This document shows, piece by piece, positions 24,425-36,766 of a stretch of DNA of 64,000 nt. This DNA is from Metaphire vulgaris (Eukaryota; Annelida; Clitellata; Crassiclitellata; Megascolecidae), in NCBI GenBank assembly GCA_018105865.1, contig CM030842.1:15586867-15650866 (forward strand), written 5' to 3'. Position numbers and translations under genes: made by a program. The first letter of the stretch is position 1; each line of letters begins with the position of its first letter. The notes beneath the pieces were generated by a model that saw only the letters and a program-made list of their open reading frames with translations, was not told the DNA's origin and did not search any database.

Positions 24425-24600
24425 TAACTCATCATCATGATGTGCCATCTTCGGTTCGAAGGTTCGCAGTCATGATTTGTCTCCACCTGTCTCGGTCCTC
24501 AGCCAATCTTTTCATTTCTCCATAATTTTCTATGCCAGTCCAGCTTTTTATGTCGTCCAACCATGTTCTTCGTGGTCGTCCTTTAGTTGCTTTTCCTTCA
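24425..24600 (-). pseudogene. Non-LTR retrotransposon ORF2 C-terminal fragment
   Basis: On the minus strand one frame reads KGRPRRTWLDDIKSWTGIEN, then MKRLAEDRDRWRQIM, the same C-terminal LINE signature as at 18.15 kb but from a different, better-preserved element. No start and no upstream RT domain are visible. Confidence 0.65.
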
Positions 24601-24740
24601 TATTTCTTCATATTTCATATATAATTTTAACTAGACTTTATATACCTTAGACTCAGATAACAATATTTCTTAAGATAACGACATTGGAATGTGCCCCAGC
24701 TTATGCTAGGAGGTAGTAGGGCATAGAGCAAATTATCAGC

Positions 24741-24820
24741 TTAACCCTTTGGCCTCAGCAATTCGTATAACCAATAAGTTATGCAGCCAAAATATCGGCC
24801 TTATGGGGCGAGAGGGTTAA
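24741..24820. mobile_element. TTAA-flanked mini-element, second family, copy 2
   Basis: Edges TTAACCCTTTGGCC and GAGAGGGTTAA; interior ATAACCAATAAGTTATG. It abuts the long palindrome that begins at 24822. Confidence 0.6.
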
Positions 24821-24821
24821 A

Positions 24822-24948
24822 ATATTCAACTTTACAGTGAAATCATCGTCTGTTACAGTGTGCATAATGATAAATAATAATTATTACGTAATTATTTATC
24901 ATTATGCACACTGTAACAGACGCTGATTTCACTGTAAAGCTGAATATT
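24822..24948. mobile_element. Near-perfect 127-bp palindrome (foldback element)
   Basis: The left arm ATATTCAACTTTACAGTG...CATAATGATAAATAAT is repeated as its reverse complement on the right, with a centre near TTACGTAA. Arms are about 60 bases with only a few mismatches (for example CATCGTCTG against CAGACGCTG). The whole element is arm sequence, so it can fold into one hairpin. Confidence 0.8.
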
Positions 24949-25785
24949 ATTATATGCTAAACTTATTTATGACACAATTTAATGCAAATACCCATCGTAC
25001 GCATATGCATCCTGAATTACGGTAGTCACACGTTGTTAGCAAACAGGTAAAATAAAATAATCATCTCAATACATTGATACAATTCGACCTGGCCACATCC
25101 TCTTTAAAATGAAAGCTTAACAGTAACCATGCACATAACTTGCTATCTAGATATTCGCCACACACAAAAAGACAATTAATTATATGTCAAACATCAAACC
25201 AAAAATGAATAAAATTAATATTAAACAAAAATGCCAAAATATTTCAATGCATAAAACATATAAGAACTCATGTTTTTTTTCAAAGTTACAGACAACATTG
25301 ACATTATATCAGAACCTGGTGACAGTAACATCTGCAGCAAGTTCCACTATCATATGCAATTTCATTACAGTTAAATGCTTCTAATTTTTAAAAGAAATAC
25401 AGACTATATCAGTTAGTACAACTTTACTGTTTTGGCAATCATCTGAAATGCAGAGATGAAAGTCCTAAACCTGTTGCAGTGTGCAAAAATGATATACAAA
25501 AGTGTAAAATTACGCATTTACCTTGTTTTACTCACTGAAACCAAATTAAATTAGAAAACAGGAAACAATTCAAAGTACAGAAGACATTTTTGCCAATAAA
25601 TTAAAAGCTTTCTTCTAATATGTCACTATGTATTTTTTGAGATACATGTGATGACTCCATTGATACAATTTCAAAATACGAAATACAACTGGGTGCAATG
25701 AAAAGATGTCAATGTTGATTGATTTCACGTTAATAACTATTTGCGTTAAACATACAAGCCAAAACATACATCGTCAAAAGGTGTG

Positions 25786-25940
25786 CTACGTACATCTGCA
25801 CACTGATCTACCTTTATCTTCCTCGACATGAATCTTCTCCGGATCCTCACCTGTTGGAAGAAATTTTGATTCAATAGCCACAATTGTTACTTTAATAAAT
25901 AATACTGTATTAATATAAATGGAAATGAATGATATTAACA

Positions 25941-25984
<44 letters not shown>

Positions 25985-26200
25985 CAGTTGCCTTCCATGG
26001 AACTTTCACATAATCGTAATAATCTAATAATTTTTAGCTAAGTCTTAAAAGCTCAATTCAACTGACTCCAAAAACATTAAGTGCATTTTTGGTAATAAAA
26101 TAATAATAATAATAATAATAAAATAATAATAATAATAATAATAGCGATAGTGATAATAATAGTGATAATAATAGTGATAATAATAGTGATAATAATAGTG

Positions 26201-26256
<56 letters not shown>

Positions 26257-29200
26257 TGATAATACATAACTGTAAATTTCTTTATTCTAATGAAACTTGG
26301 ACTCAAAAGCCAAGAAAACACAAGTACGGTCATAAAAAATCAAGAGCCATTTCACAAACTAAAAAATTCAGCAAAATGCACTTTATATTCACCCAAAAAT
26401 CACAAAAACTAACCAGCATTGAAATTTCTTTCATTATTTGCATAATCTTCAGCAACTTTGTAGAATAGTTCACCTGTTCCAAAAATACAACTACAGAAGA
26501 TGACAAAGTGATTATTAAAATGGCATAAAGCAATCGATTAACAACTTGCAAGAAAGCACAAAATGCATTGGTACAAAATAATAGAAAAAGCATACAAACA
26601 CGCAAGCAAGGCAATAATCACAAAAATACAGCGGGAAAGATCATTTTGAACATACTAGTAAGTAAGTAAGCATTTAAAATATGTCCAAGCATGTAATGAA
26701 GTTAGGTAATGCATAAACCGATAACAGCCTATTGGAAATATTATGGTACAAAGAAAAGGTCTTTCAGCCCAATATTAGATACTTACAAATACTTTCACCA
26801 GTTTTACTGGATGTTTCAAAAACTTGTGCATTTATCTCTGCAAAATAATCAAATCAGACAACCAGTAAATAAATAGATTGTCATATTTTTCAGCTCAGAA
26901 AGCAAACTATGATATCCACTGACAATCTTAGACTGAATGCTTGAAAACATTCTTGTGTCCTACACCAGTCATGTGAAAATGAATTACATGAAGCAACTAG
27001 AGAAAGACACAAAACTAGAGAAAAAAACACAAAACTAGAGGAAAAAAACACAAAACTAGAGGAAAAAACACAAAGTAGTCAACTTTCCTTACCATCGGCA
27101 AAGTCTCTGACGTTGTGATAGTCGACCTGTCGGTTACGTCGGCTGTCACCAACTATCAGGTCCTTCTTTGTACCGCACAGATACAAAGCACATTCCTACA
27201 ATATAATGGATAGATCCTACAATATAATAGATAGAAAATAGCTTTATGATCGACCAAAGTTTCATGACCCATAGTTTGAACCTCGGTTGGCCCAAAACTC
27301 TAATATTATGGTCTTCAACATTACTCATGAGGATGAACAATGTGTGCCAATTTTCATCAAAATCTGAGATGTTGAACGTCCGATGACTGTGTTGATTTGA
27401 CACGGAATGCTCCATAACATTGTAATGCTCACTATAACCGCATTCATAGAAAAGGGAAAAGAGAATGAAATGATGACTAAAATGAGATCATTTGTTATGC
27501 CACATGATTGCATAGGCACTCTACAACCTCAACAACCTCAACAAAACGAAAACCATTCACAACGAAAATAAAATAAATACAATAAAAAATACAACAAAAC
27601 AGTGTTTCTTTTGTTACGATATCTCAGCCATTTTGTTTTGAGGGCATTTCTACCTCTTCTGATTCTTTAATTTCCCTGGCCCACTGAGCGGCTCTTTCGT
27701 AACTTTTAAAATCCGTAAGGTCGTAGCAGATAATGGCTGCCTTAGCGCCCCTATAGTAGATGCGGCTCATCGCTTCGTACCTTTCACTGCCTGCTGTGTC
27801 CTATTAAGCAGAAAGCACAACACTATTAAGGTCTCTTACCATTTTGATCGCTTCAAATACGATCTCAAACAATGCAAAATCACACAAATCCAGTGTTTAT
27901 TCTAGGCCTGTTTTGGAGAAGGGTAATTCCCCTCCCCCGAAAGTTTTAAAATCCCCCCACACAAAAATTATATATGTTAGCTTGGGGGATGGAAATTTGC
28001 CCCCAAAAGCATGGAGAGACAAATCTTGTCCCCCCAAACATTTCAAACTCCCCCCAATGTCAAGGTGGCTAGAATAAACACCAACACAAATCATTTATCT
28101 CTTCGGAATAGAAATAGAAGAGGCGCCATTCATATCTTACAATACATCACATTACATAACATTATAATGCTAACTATAACAGTATTTATTCATAGAAGTG
28201 GGGGAAAAGAGAATGAAATGATGACTAAAATTAGATCATTTGCTAAGCCATGTGATTGCATAGGCACTCTTGTGTTCAAACTGCATCGTCAAACCATGAT
28301 ATTTACAAACAGGGATCGCAACAAATACATAGCAAACAAATTACAAAGTCATTTTTTTCAATTACAGTCAGTCTAATTCTGTGCAATTGTTAACCCCTTA
28401 ACCGTGTATTTAACTGTAACTCAATGTAAAATGGACGGATATATCCGGGATCCCCAGTTAAGGGGTTAATGGTAATATGTTCTGTACCCATATGCCGAGC
28501 ACAACCGTTCTGCCAGAGATGTCGATCTTTTTAGCACCATAGGCTGCTCCGATTGTCTGCAAAAGAAAAACGAAAACGTGACTATGATTGTGGTTGATTT
28601 TATTCATGCTTAGAAGCCATTAAAAACAATGATTCCATTTCTTTAAAGAAAAGAATAACATCACCGCATCTTCCAACCATTAACGCAGAAAGCAAAGTGC
28701 AAAGAATGATGAGTGAGGAGACATTTAAAACATCAGGCGGCAACATGCAAGGCAGTGTTTATTCTAGCCACCTTGACATTGGGGAGGGATTTTGAAATGT
28801 TTGGGGGGACAAGGTCTGAGTCCCTACACTTTTGGAGGGGAAATTTTCATCCCCCCAGCCAACATATAAAAAATTGGGGGGGGGGGGGGATTTTTACAAT
28901 TTTAGGGGGAGATCCCCCCCAGAGAAGGCCTAGAATAAACACTGATGCAAGGCATCTAAACCAGAAATATTTTCAAAGTCAGGTTCAAACCTCAGTCTGC
29001 ATCCAAAGCAAATGAAACACAAAGAAAAGTCAACGGAAACAGATCCCGCAAATTTCACATCTTCAAACGGCATAACACCAGAATGAGTTGATATAGGAGG
29101 GTAGAGAACTCCAGCCAATTATGCAATCAGTGCTTCTAACCCTACTATCGTTGCTGATACCACGTGTAGCTGCAACTATTTTGAAATTCTGAGAAAAGAA

Positions 29201-29285
29201 TCAAACGAAAGAACTCCTGTGATGCCATTATTATAATGTCTTGACTTTGACCTTCGTTTTCCACGGTGCTATATAAATCGTCTTG

Positions 29286-29356
<71 letters not shown>

Positions 29357-29855
29357 CAGTCAATGGTCACCCAAAGGCAAAGGTCAAAAATCATATTCAA
29401 ATAATTTAGTCATCTAAGAATAAGTAATAACTGTGGTACTACTTTCGAAAGCACCATATAATTTCACTACACTTTACTTACTTACTTACTTACTTACTTC
29501 TTTACAGTCTGACAATGGCTAGTTTAATTTAAGAACAGAGACAACTGAAGGTTGCAACATAGTTAAAACTAAATTTTGGCATATAAAACATGCCTTAGAT
29601 GCAAAGTCATCACAAATCTGACACTGATGATGCAAATAAGAGTATTTAAATACACTACATACAAAACCAGTCTGGCCAATTAGAACCAACCAGATAACAC
29701 AAAATGGATTGACTGATTGGACTCACTGCCTGATACGAAGAGTTTCCGGTGAAATAATTCCGCAGATATCTTTCAGCCAAACTCGTTTTTCCACCGAATT
29801 CTTTCCCGAGAAGAACAACTTTCATATCAACTCTGTCAGCCCCAGTGAGAACCAT
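25786..29855 (-). CDS. RAB24: Ras-related GTPase Rab-24
   Basis: Rab24 is an atypical Rab linked to autophagy and late endosomal traffic. Seven exons: 29855-29727, 28556-28488, 27800-27654, 27195-27093, 26837-26787, 26473-26414, 25850-25786; all GT-AG and in frame, 207 residues (about 203 in vertebrates). Visible motifs are the P-loop GKEFGGKT at 17-24, switch [10 protein letters not shown] from 44, and [20 protein letters not shown] from 67, where Ser71 replaces the catalytic Gln of ordinary Rabs, a known Rab24 hallmark. TKKD at 124-127 replaces NKxD, and ETSSKTG starts at 157. The protein ends CRCT, two cysteines in a CxCx arrangement that is a plausible prenylation site. An AG directly before GAAAAATGG at 29860 suggests a non-coding first exon upstream. 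The gene is minus strand, like NDUFB9 and the reductase array. Confidence 0.95.
25945..25982. repeat. (AAT)n microsatellite in Rab24 intron 6
   Basis: About 12 units, close to the last exon. Confidence 0.9.
26096..26256. repeat. Compound (AAT)n with higher-order AATAGTGATAAT unit
   Basis: Pure AAT flanks a block in which a 12-base unit AATAGTGATAAT repeats about five times, so a higher-order repeat has arisen inside the microsatellite. In Rab24 intron 6. Confidence 0.9.
26994..27072. repeat. Short minisatellite beside Rab24 exon 4
   Basis: Three to four units built on ACACAAAACTAGAGGAAAAA (about 22 bp), ending some 20 bp before the exon 4 donor. On the gene strand the units are T-rich. Confidence 0.75.
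27891..28082. repeat. CAGTGTTTATTCTAG family, copy 2
   Basis: Same orientation as the copy at 7769, with nearly identical right part TCAAGGTGGCTAGAATAAAC. In Rab24 intron 2. Confidence 0.7.
28390..28469. mobile_element. 80-bp TTAA mini-element, copy 3
   Basis: Complete, with TTAACCCCTTAACCGTG and CCCCAGTTAAGGGGTTAA ends. It lies in Rab24 intron 2, ending 18 bp beyond the exon 2 donor junction (28488). Confidence 0.7.
28753..28944. repeat. CAGTGTTTATTCTAG family, copy 3, inverted
   Basis: Opposite orientation to the copy 670 bp to the left; both inverted repeats intact. The pair could itself fold as a large stem in the Rab24 intron 1 transcript. Confidence 0.75.
29287..29356. repeat. (AAT)n microsatellite in Rab24 intron 1
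   Basis: About 23 units. A (CTTA)n run lies at 29468-29500. Confidence 0.95.
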
Positions 29856-29875
29856 TTTTCCTGAAAGATAATACA

Positions 29876-31190
29876 TCAAAATTATTACGTCTACAAATTT
29901 TATAATAAAACATATTAAGCTAAAGAAATTTACATGGGTAACCAAAATGCGTAAACAACAATTCGAAACTAACATATGAACACATCCACAGATCAGACTT
30001 TCTCAGACATAGCTGATACCTACTCAAAATGACACAGTGGCTATGGGTACATTTAAATTCATCCAGACTTCTTGGGGCTGTAGCTCGGTCCAGACGTATC
30101 TCAAGTCTACCCATTCTCTTGGGGATATATGTATGCCCATCAGAATCTCACATACACAAATTCCCAGAACAAAAATGGCCTAAGTGATGTATTGTAATGA
30201 GTAGCATGCATTAGCGCTTCTATTTCTATTCTGATCATTCCCAGCTGTGAGTCGCTTGATAAGAAAATGAGACTTTAGTCTTTGCAATGAACCAAGTGTG
30301 GAAGTAAGAAGTAGGCAGTGACAACCATAAATACTGGAGAGAGGGTCCAGTTACCTAAATCCTAAATTCTACTGTCTGACTGATACAGGAGAGCAACCGA
30401 ATCATATGGAAGTTGCTAGCAATTTATATTAGGTAGTCAAAATTTGATAAGCAGGTCAACATGCGACAGACAAGAAGAGACCAATTAAAACGTCTAGTCA
30501 TACACGGTGTGCTTATGACATGCGCAGTCAAGCATTATAATTAAGAATAATCATTAAGCGCATAGATATCAATAGGAGAAGAATTAAGGGAGCTATATAA
30601 ATTCGAGAATTTATTACGGTCGAGTCAATTGAAATAGCACATTGCTAAACACGGTTCAGTGCATTGCTAAATTTAATGTCAGTAATTTCTGTACCATTGC
30701 AAAAATATTTATTTAACAAAGAGAATTGTAATTCTTAATGAATGGATACATTTTCGCAAAATCAAACCTTCATAAGATGAATAAATCCATTTGACTAAAA
30801 AATAATAAATAAATAACTTAGCAACTATAAATATTCATATGACACATCTTGAATATTCATTCATAGTCTATTTATAGCATTGTTTATAGTCTATTAATAA
30901 ACGCAAATTTATATAGCGCCATATTGCTATACTCATTTAAAATAACAGTTGTAATAGTGTAGACACTACGGCGTGACTACGCAGTCATTGACGTGAGCTA
31001 GTGTTGTAAAGTTGTAAACCTACATTTTGCCCTCGGGCGCTCGACACCCTCGCTACGCCACTGATTCATATAATATGACATCAATTGGAAGCATATTATT
31101 TTTCTTCAGTCACTGATCGCCAGTGGCCTGCAGAGGCGGCGGGTGGGGCGGTGGTCCCGGACGCAAACCAGAGGGGCGTAAATATTCACC
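29876..31190. other. Intergenic, no gene seen
   Basis: AT-rich sequence upstream of Rab24. No open frame with recognisable similarity, and no well-bounded element except short repeat scraps (AGCGCCATATTGC near 30.92 kb and CTCGCTACGCCACTG near 31.05 kb). The Rab24 promoter and untranslated first exon probably lie in the first part, but I cannot place them. Confidence 0.4.
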
Positions 31191-31195
31191 CGACT

Positions 31196-31494
31196 ACATT
31201 AGCGTAGCCAAGGGGTTTGGGAGTTAAAACCCCCTTGGCTGGCGAAAACAAAATATTTTTAATGAGTTTGTATGCATTTTTAATTTTGTGACGCAACTTT
31301 GGGGTCAAACCTCTTGGCTAATGGCTAGAGAATGTACTTTTCTTGCCTGTCAGGAAAAATTAGAAAAAATAACTGTTTTTGCTTGTCGGGAAAAAAAGAT
31401 AACGTGTTTTTGCTTTTCAAGATTTTTCCAAAGTTCGTCACGGTCGAAACCAAAAACCAAACCTCCCCTTCAGGAAATTTTGGCTACGCCACTG
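31196..31494. repeat. CAGTGGCGTAGCC family, copy 2
   Basis: Left end lacks CAGTGG but has GCGTAGCCAAGGGG; right end GGCTACGCCACTG. Interior holds three TTGCTTGTC-like modules and AACCTCCCCTTCAGG. The 99-106-codon frames across it are repeat-derived. Confidence 0.6.
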
Positions 31495-31613
31495 CCCGAC
31501 GACCTTTTTTGCTGGTCAAACCAGATGATGGGAGGCGTACAAATTCACTTTGGCCCCGGGCGCTCACCACTCCCTTCACGCCACTGCATGCTGATCGCTT
31601 CGAAGTAGGCCTG

Positions 31614-32017
31614 GGAGTCGTCCATAAATGACGTAACGCGATTTTGGCACTTTTTGACCCCCTACCCCATACGTAACGCGACGTAACAAAAAGTCAGACC
31701 CTCCTAAAGTATGACGTAACAACGAGACGATCCCTTTTCCTCTTCCGAAAAGTATTGACAAACCAAAAAAGGTCATTCATCCTTCTATTTTTTCCTCTCC
31801 AAACATAGGCCTACTGACAAGCAAAAACTGTCATTCTTGTATTTTTCACTCTCCAAATACCCTGACATGCAAAAACGCCAAAAAATCGTCACTTAAAAAT
31901 GTTGTGTTGCGTTACGTCACATTTACGGAGCCCCCTCGCGTCACACTTCGTAACAAATGTCCGGACCCCACCCCACCCCCCTAGACGCGTTACGTCATTA
32001 ATTTTGTGGACGAGCCC
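31614..32017. repeat. 400-bp inverted-repeat element, CCATAAATGACG family, copy 1
   Basis: Left end GTCCATAAATGACGTAACGC and right end GCGTTACGTCATTAATTTTG. Interior repeats ACGTAACG and includes CTACTGACAAGCAAAAAC (module). Second copy 50064-50489. Confidence 0.65.
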
Positions 32018-32458
32018 CCTAATCGCTGAATAGACCTAAATGTTGTCAGCCATATAAAACCAAACCACACTATAGACCTATACACACAGTCCTTCGAAAA
32101 TCTCCTCCGCAAACATTTCAGAGGAGTGAAGAAACGCTCAATTTTCTTGTGTCCCCATCATCATTAGCCTCTAACTGTACCAGGATTGTCAATATTATGA
32201 TAGTGGCGCCATAGAAATTTATCGATTGATTGATTATTATTGGGTCTCTTTTTTTATTCTACAGCGTTCGAAACGCACGCCTATCAGCCATTTCAAGCGA
32301 CTCTATGCACAGGCTTCCAAAAATCTAATATCCATCTGAAATATGTTCAGATTGCAAAGTTTTCGCACAAAGCAATTATTATTGCGTAATTCACATTCCC
32401 TCCTTTTTATCAACTAATCATTCAATCAAATCTTTAGCACCATTATAATAATATCTAT

Positions 32459-32652
32459 CAGTGGCGGTTCTAGGATTTGGTAAGTGGGGGGGTGCGTTGG
32501 GGTGGCAACTTCTAAGTTCTAATCATGGGGGCCAACCATTTGTTGTTTAATGTATGTAGCATTAAGTATAGGGTCCCAACTGGAGGGACCACTGGGGGGC
32601 CAGACACTCAATGGGGGCACGGCCCACTGACCCCCCGGTGGAGCCGCCACTG
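32459..32652. repeat. hAT-like MITE, CAGTGGCGG family, copy 2
   Basis: Ends CAGTGGCGGTTCTAGG and GTGGAGCCGCCACTG. Interior CATTTGTTGTTTAATGTATG and GTATAGGGTCCCAACTGG. Confidence 0.7.
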
Positions 32653-32699
32653 ATGTCTATAGACTAGCCTATAGCAGCCGTTGTCGTAGAAAATGCAAT

Positions 32700-33455
32700 A
32701 AGAATTAAAGAATGGTGTCGGTTTAGAGGTCAGTCTGATATCGGCGGGGCTTCGATCGAAGGCGGGTGGGACAAACAGGAACAGTTTAAGACTAAATGTA
32801 AAAGTCGATAATGCTCTGGTTTCGTGAAATGATGGCATGATGTAGGCAATAAATTTTGGATCCTGTTGATAAACATTTGGAAGCAACTAGCCGCCACCAC
32901 TGACAGTACGAGAAAGAGACGCATCAACAAAAGAGATTTCTGCCTGAGAATATCGTGTGCCTATGAAGTCGATCGCGAGATGAGCCATGTCCTTAATAAG
33001 ATAACTGGTCCCTTGTTCCGCAGGCTTTATAGACGACAAAGATATTATAAAGTCGATTCTCTGTATGGCATTAGCCATGCGAAAAAGGACTAGTGTTACA
33101 GTAGCTGCGTAGATAGGCCCTATGCAAAACTTTCAGCGGAGTGAAGAAACACTAGAATTACAATTATATTTTCTTGTTTTCTCGATCTTCATTACGTCAA
33201 ATCGTGCTAGAGTTGTCAATATTGTGCGTCTCAATCTTATTCTTCAGTTGCTGCATCGAAAAATGCTGAAATTCAATCGTTCCTAAGTTCGTTATGATCC
33301 CAACAGAATGACAGACAGACATACAGGCAAACAAACAAACATACAAACAAGCAAACGGACAGTTATTGGACAGACAACTTTGCCGTGTCCTAGATAGTGC
33401 TCAAAACAAATTCAATGCGCGCAACAATAGCTAGAGTTCTGTCGGTCTGTAGTGC

Positions 33456-33480
<25 letters not shown>
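32700..33480. other. Intergenic region downstream of reductase gene A
   Basis: No coding similarity. The overlapping frames of 63-92 codons at 32608-33093 match nothing I recognise. The left half of the (CAA)n(CAG)n tract that follows the gene A stop codon begins at 33455. Confidence 0.35.
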
Positions 33481-33486
<6 letters not shown>

Positions 33487-33508
33487 GCTGCTGCTGCTGC
33501 TGCTGCTG
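33455..33508 (-). repeat. (CAG)7(CAA)10 tract just after the gene A stop codon
   Basis: On the gene strand, the TAG stop of reductase A is followed by ACT and then seven CAG, ten CAA and one CAG, all in the same frame as the coding sequence. As annotated it is 3' untranslated; read-through would add an 18-residue polyglutamine run. Confidence 0.85.
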
Positions 33509-33511
33509 AGT

Positions 33512-33622
33512 CTACTTCGGCCGAATCCTGCCTCCTCTTTCGTTTCGCAAATCGATTGTCTGGTAAGGATACTTTGGGATGGAACCAGCGAAACGCGATA
33601 GGTCGTCCAACCGACTCATCTG

Positions 33623-33668
<46 letters not shown>

Positions 33669-35914
33669 AAACATATTAATAAGCACGCCGCCCTATAGGC
33701 CTACACTGCTTGAATCTGCTCCTAGATTGTTTTTTATCTAAAAAAAATTTCGTGAGTTTAAGATAATTTACGAAAGATGCCGGCACGTTGATAATTATCA
33801 CAATATTTGCGTAGGCCTACTGTATTTCGTAGGAAAGTACTGAACTGTACTAGTACAAATCATTTCCTCCATAGCTACCTGCCCATTAAATGACCCGGCA
33901 TGAATGACCCACCTTTGGCTATAGCTACTTCATTTGAGATTGAGCGCATAGGAATAAGGAGCTGAATCTTTTTGTACTTAACGTACTGTAGCAACTACAG
34001 AAGTATATTACGGACAGCCGTGGAGAGGGGAGGGGAGGGGAGGGAAGGGGATGGACACTTTCCCCGGGCCCCAGGAACGTGAAGGGCTCCCGCAGTCGTC
34101 CTAGGCAACGGTGAAGCATGCTATTCCCGGGTCCCGTAACAAAGGGCCCAAAGAGTGGTGGATGCCCCGGAGCCAGAATAAATTTGGATACCCCCGTCAC
34201 CACCTCGGTGCCAGGTGTTAACGAGCAAAAAGAGGTCGTCTGAGACAATTTGAATGCCCTCATCTGGTGTGGATGCCCCGGGGTCAAATCGATAATAATT
34301 TTAAGGGTTTTCATGTAAGCAGAAATAATTCATTGTGCGTTACAGGTCTGAAAGAACTCACCTGTTCATCGGTGAGTTTCCAACCGGTTCCAGCGCCCAT
34401 GTTCTCTTCCAACTGTTTGATGGATTTGGCTCCAATGATCACCGATGGGATGAAGTCTTTCTGGAGCAGCCACCGAAGCGACACCTGGGCAGCGGTTTTA
34501 CCTATTTGAACAGGTAATCCAGAAATTTGGACAGGTAATACAGAAATTTGGACAGGTAATCCAGAAATGCTGTCAAAATAACGCAAAACGACAATTACCT
34601 TCTACTCTTTGACCGATAATTCCCTTAGTTGAGTGGAATTTGTCGATGGCGAGGTTATGAGTTGACCTCCAACCAAATCAGTGGCGTACCTGGGGTATTT
34701 GGTGCCCGTGTCAGAGGGTCATAAAATTAAATTAGCACGTTAACAAATATTTAATTAACAAATGATGACATTTTTTGACAACAGATTACGGGTAAAACTG
34801 CAAATGCACTTTCCTTGCTTTTACTGATGCGAACTGGTCTATGATATGCTCAAAGTCTGTTTCATCGGTTTTCTACGCTGCGTATTTTGGCGTCCCCTTC
34901 AAGTGGCGCCCAGAGCATCTGCCCTACCTGCCATGTCCTAGGTACGCCACTGCGGAAAAAAATTCAAAAAACGGGAAGCTGCAAAAAGGAAATTGCTTCA
35001 GAAGTTGTAAATCGGGGAGTTGCTTCTTCCGCACCGATTTCATGGTTTATCTCGTATTATCTTGGAGATGGGTCTCACTGCTCCGCTCTGCAATCGGACC
35101 AAGATTCTCTATCATTGGCGTAGCCACCACGGGGGGATACCAGCCCTCTACTCTGGCTAGGATCAGTCGCGGGATTTGCGCAAACCGTTGGGAAATTTAC
35201 GGAGGGAGGGAGGAGGGAGGGAGGCCTAGTAGGTAGAATGATTGAAACTGAAAAGTTGAATGTGCCAAGAATCCTATGGCGACCATGTTTGCCAGTTGAC
35301 CAGGGATATTTTTAAAACAACCCTAGCACCCCTTCCCCAACACGCCCCCCCACCCAATTTGAGACCGACACCCCAACATAACATCCCCAACCTCTCAGCC
35401 ATGGGATAACCTTTTTTGCTTGTCAGACTGTTTTGGCAGGGGACCTCCAGAATTTACCGACACCCCCCCACCCCCGAATTCATAATCCTAGAAATAACCC
35501 TGTAGTTGACTGTTTTTGCTCACGATGTGCCTCTCCCTGCCCCCTAATTCTGGGACCCTGGCTGCGCCACCGGTCTGCGTATATACCGTGCGATTTGCCG
35601 ATTTCCTCGATGGCATCGATCAACTTCCACAGGTCGTCGTCGTCGCGGAGGTGCTCGATGTAGGGCGTCGCCGAAACCGCTCGCTCCGACGGCTTCTCCG
35701 ACACCCAGCCCAGTCGAGTCCCGGCCAACGTTTCTGACGCCTTGTGGTCGTCTCGCTTGAACTTACCGGTCAAAAGTCCCCTAAGACAACAACAACAACA
35801 ACAACATCATCATCATCATCATTAACAACAACATCATCATTAACAACAACAACATCAACAACGACAACAATATCGATTTGACTTTATACGCTTACTGCGC
35901 TCTATAAATAGTCT

Positions 35915-36013
<99 letters not shown>

Positions 36014-36708
36014 TAGTGCCTTCAATATGCCCCTGATACTTACCCGGTTGACAACAAGCCAATAAACGAATTCAATGTTATTTAGGAGATACCTCTAGGT
36101 TACTTTTTCTTTCTAAACAAACCCCTAATGGTTAAGCCTATCCCGAGACGGCCGAGAGTAAATACAATATAAGACCTAAGATAGCAAAATTACTAATTAA
36201 TAGTTTCCTACGCCAGGAGTTAGCAGAGTGGTAACAACGTTGGAAGATGGAGCAGGAGGTCGCGGGTTCGAGTCCCGCAGGAGCCCTAAAGGTCGACTCA
36301 GCCTTTTTCGTAGTGGTAAAATGAGGAGGAGCAGTGGTAAAAATCTCTGCGATTAGTCAAACAGGTACGCTACGCGATATACACTAGCCACGTATCCGTG
36401 GCATTGCACGCCTGGCTGAGGGCTATAGAAACGGAGATCAGCGCCGCCTTATGAGCCCGTGAGGCTCGGGAAGGACTTTGACTTTGACTTTGACGCCGGG
36501 AGTGACACTTCTCATGGTTAAACGAGAGTAAAAGTTTCTTTTGCTGCCGGAAGAGTTAATCGTACTTTCAGACACGCATATACCCTTTGAGCGGACTCCA
36601 CGGAATTAGAGCGACTCCTTCCCTGCGACAGACTGGAACAACCTCGACGTCCGAATCGCGACTGGCAAGATTGTACTGTTGCTATACATAGACAGACATA
36701 AAACAATG

Positions 36709-36766
<58 letters not shown>

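Noticed and set aside
29145..29363. Tyr-rich minus-strand frame
   Set aside because: Translation of an (AAT)n array in Rab24 intron 1.
36212..36300. A functional tRNA gene
   Set aside because: A and B boxes are present but no closed acceptor stem was found, and the sequence continues into a SINE-like body and tail.
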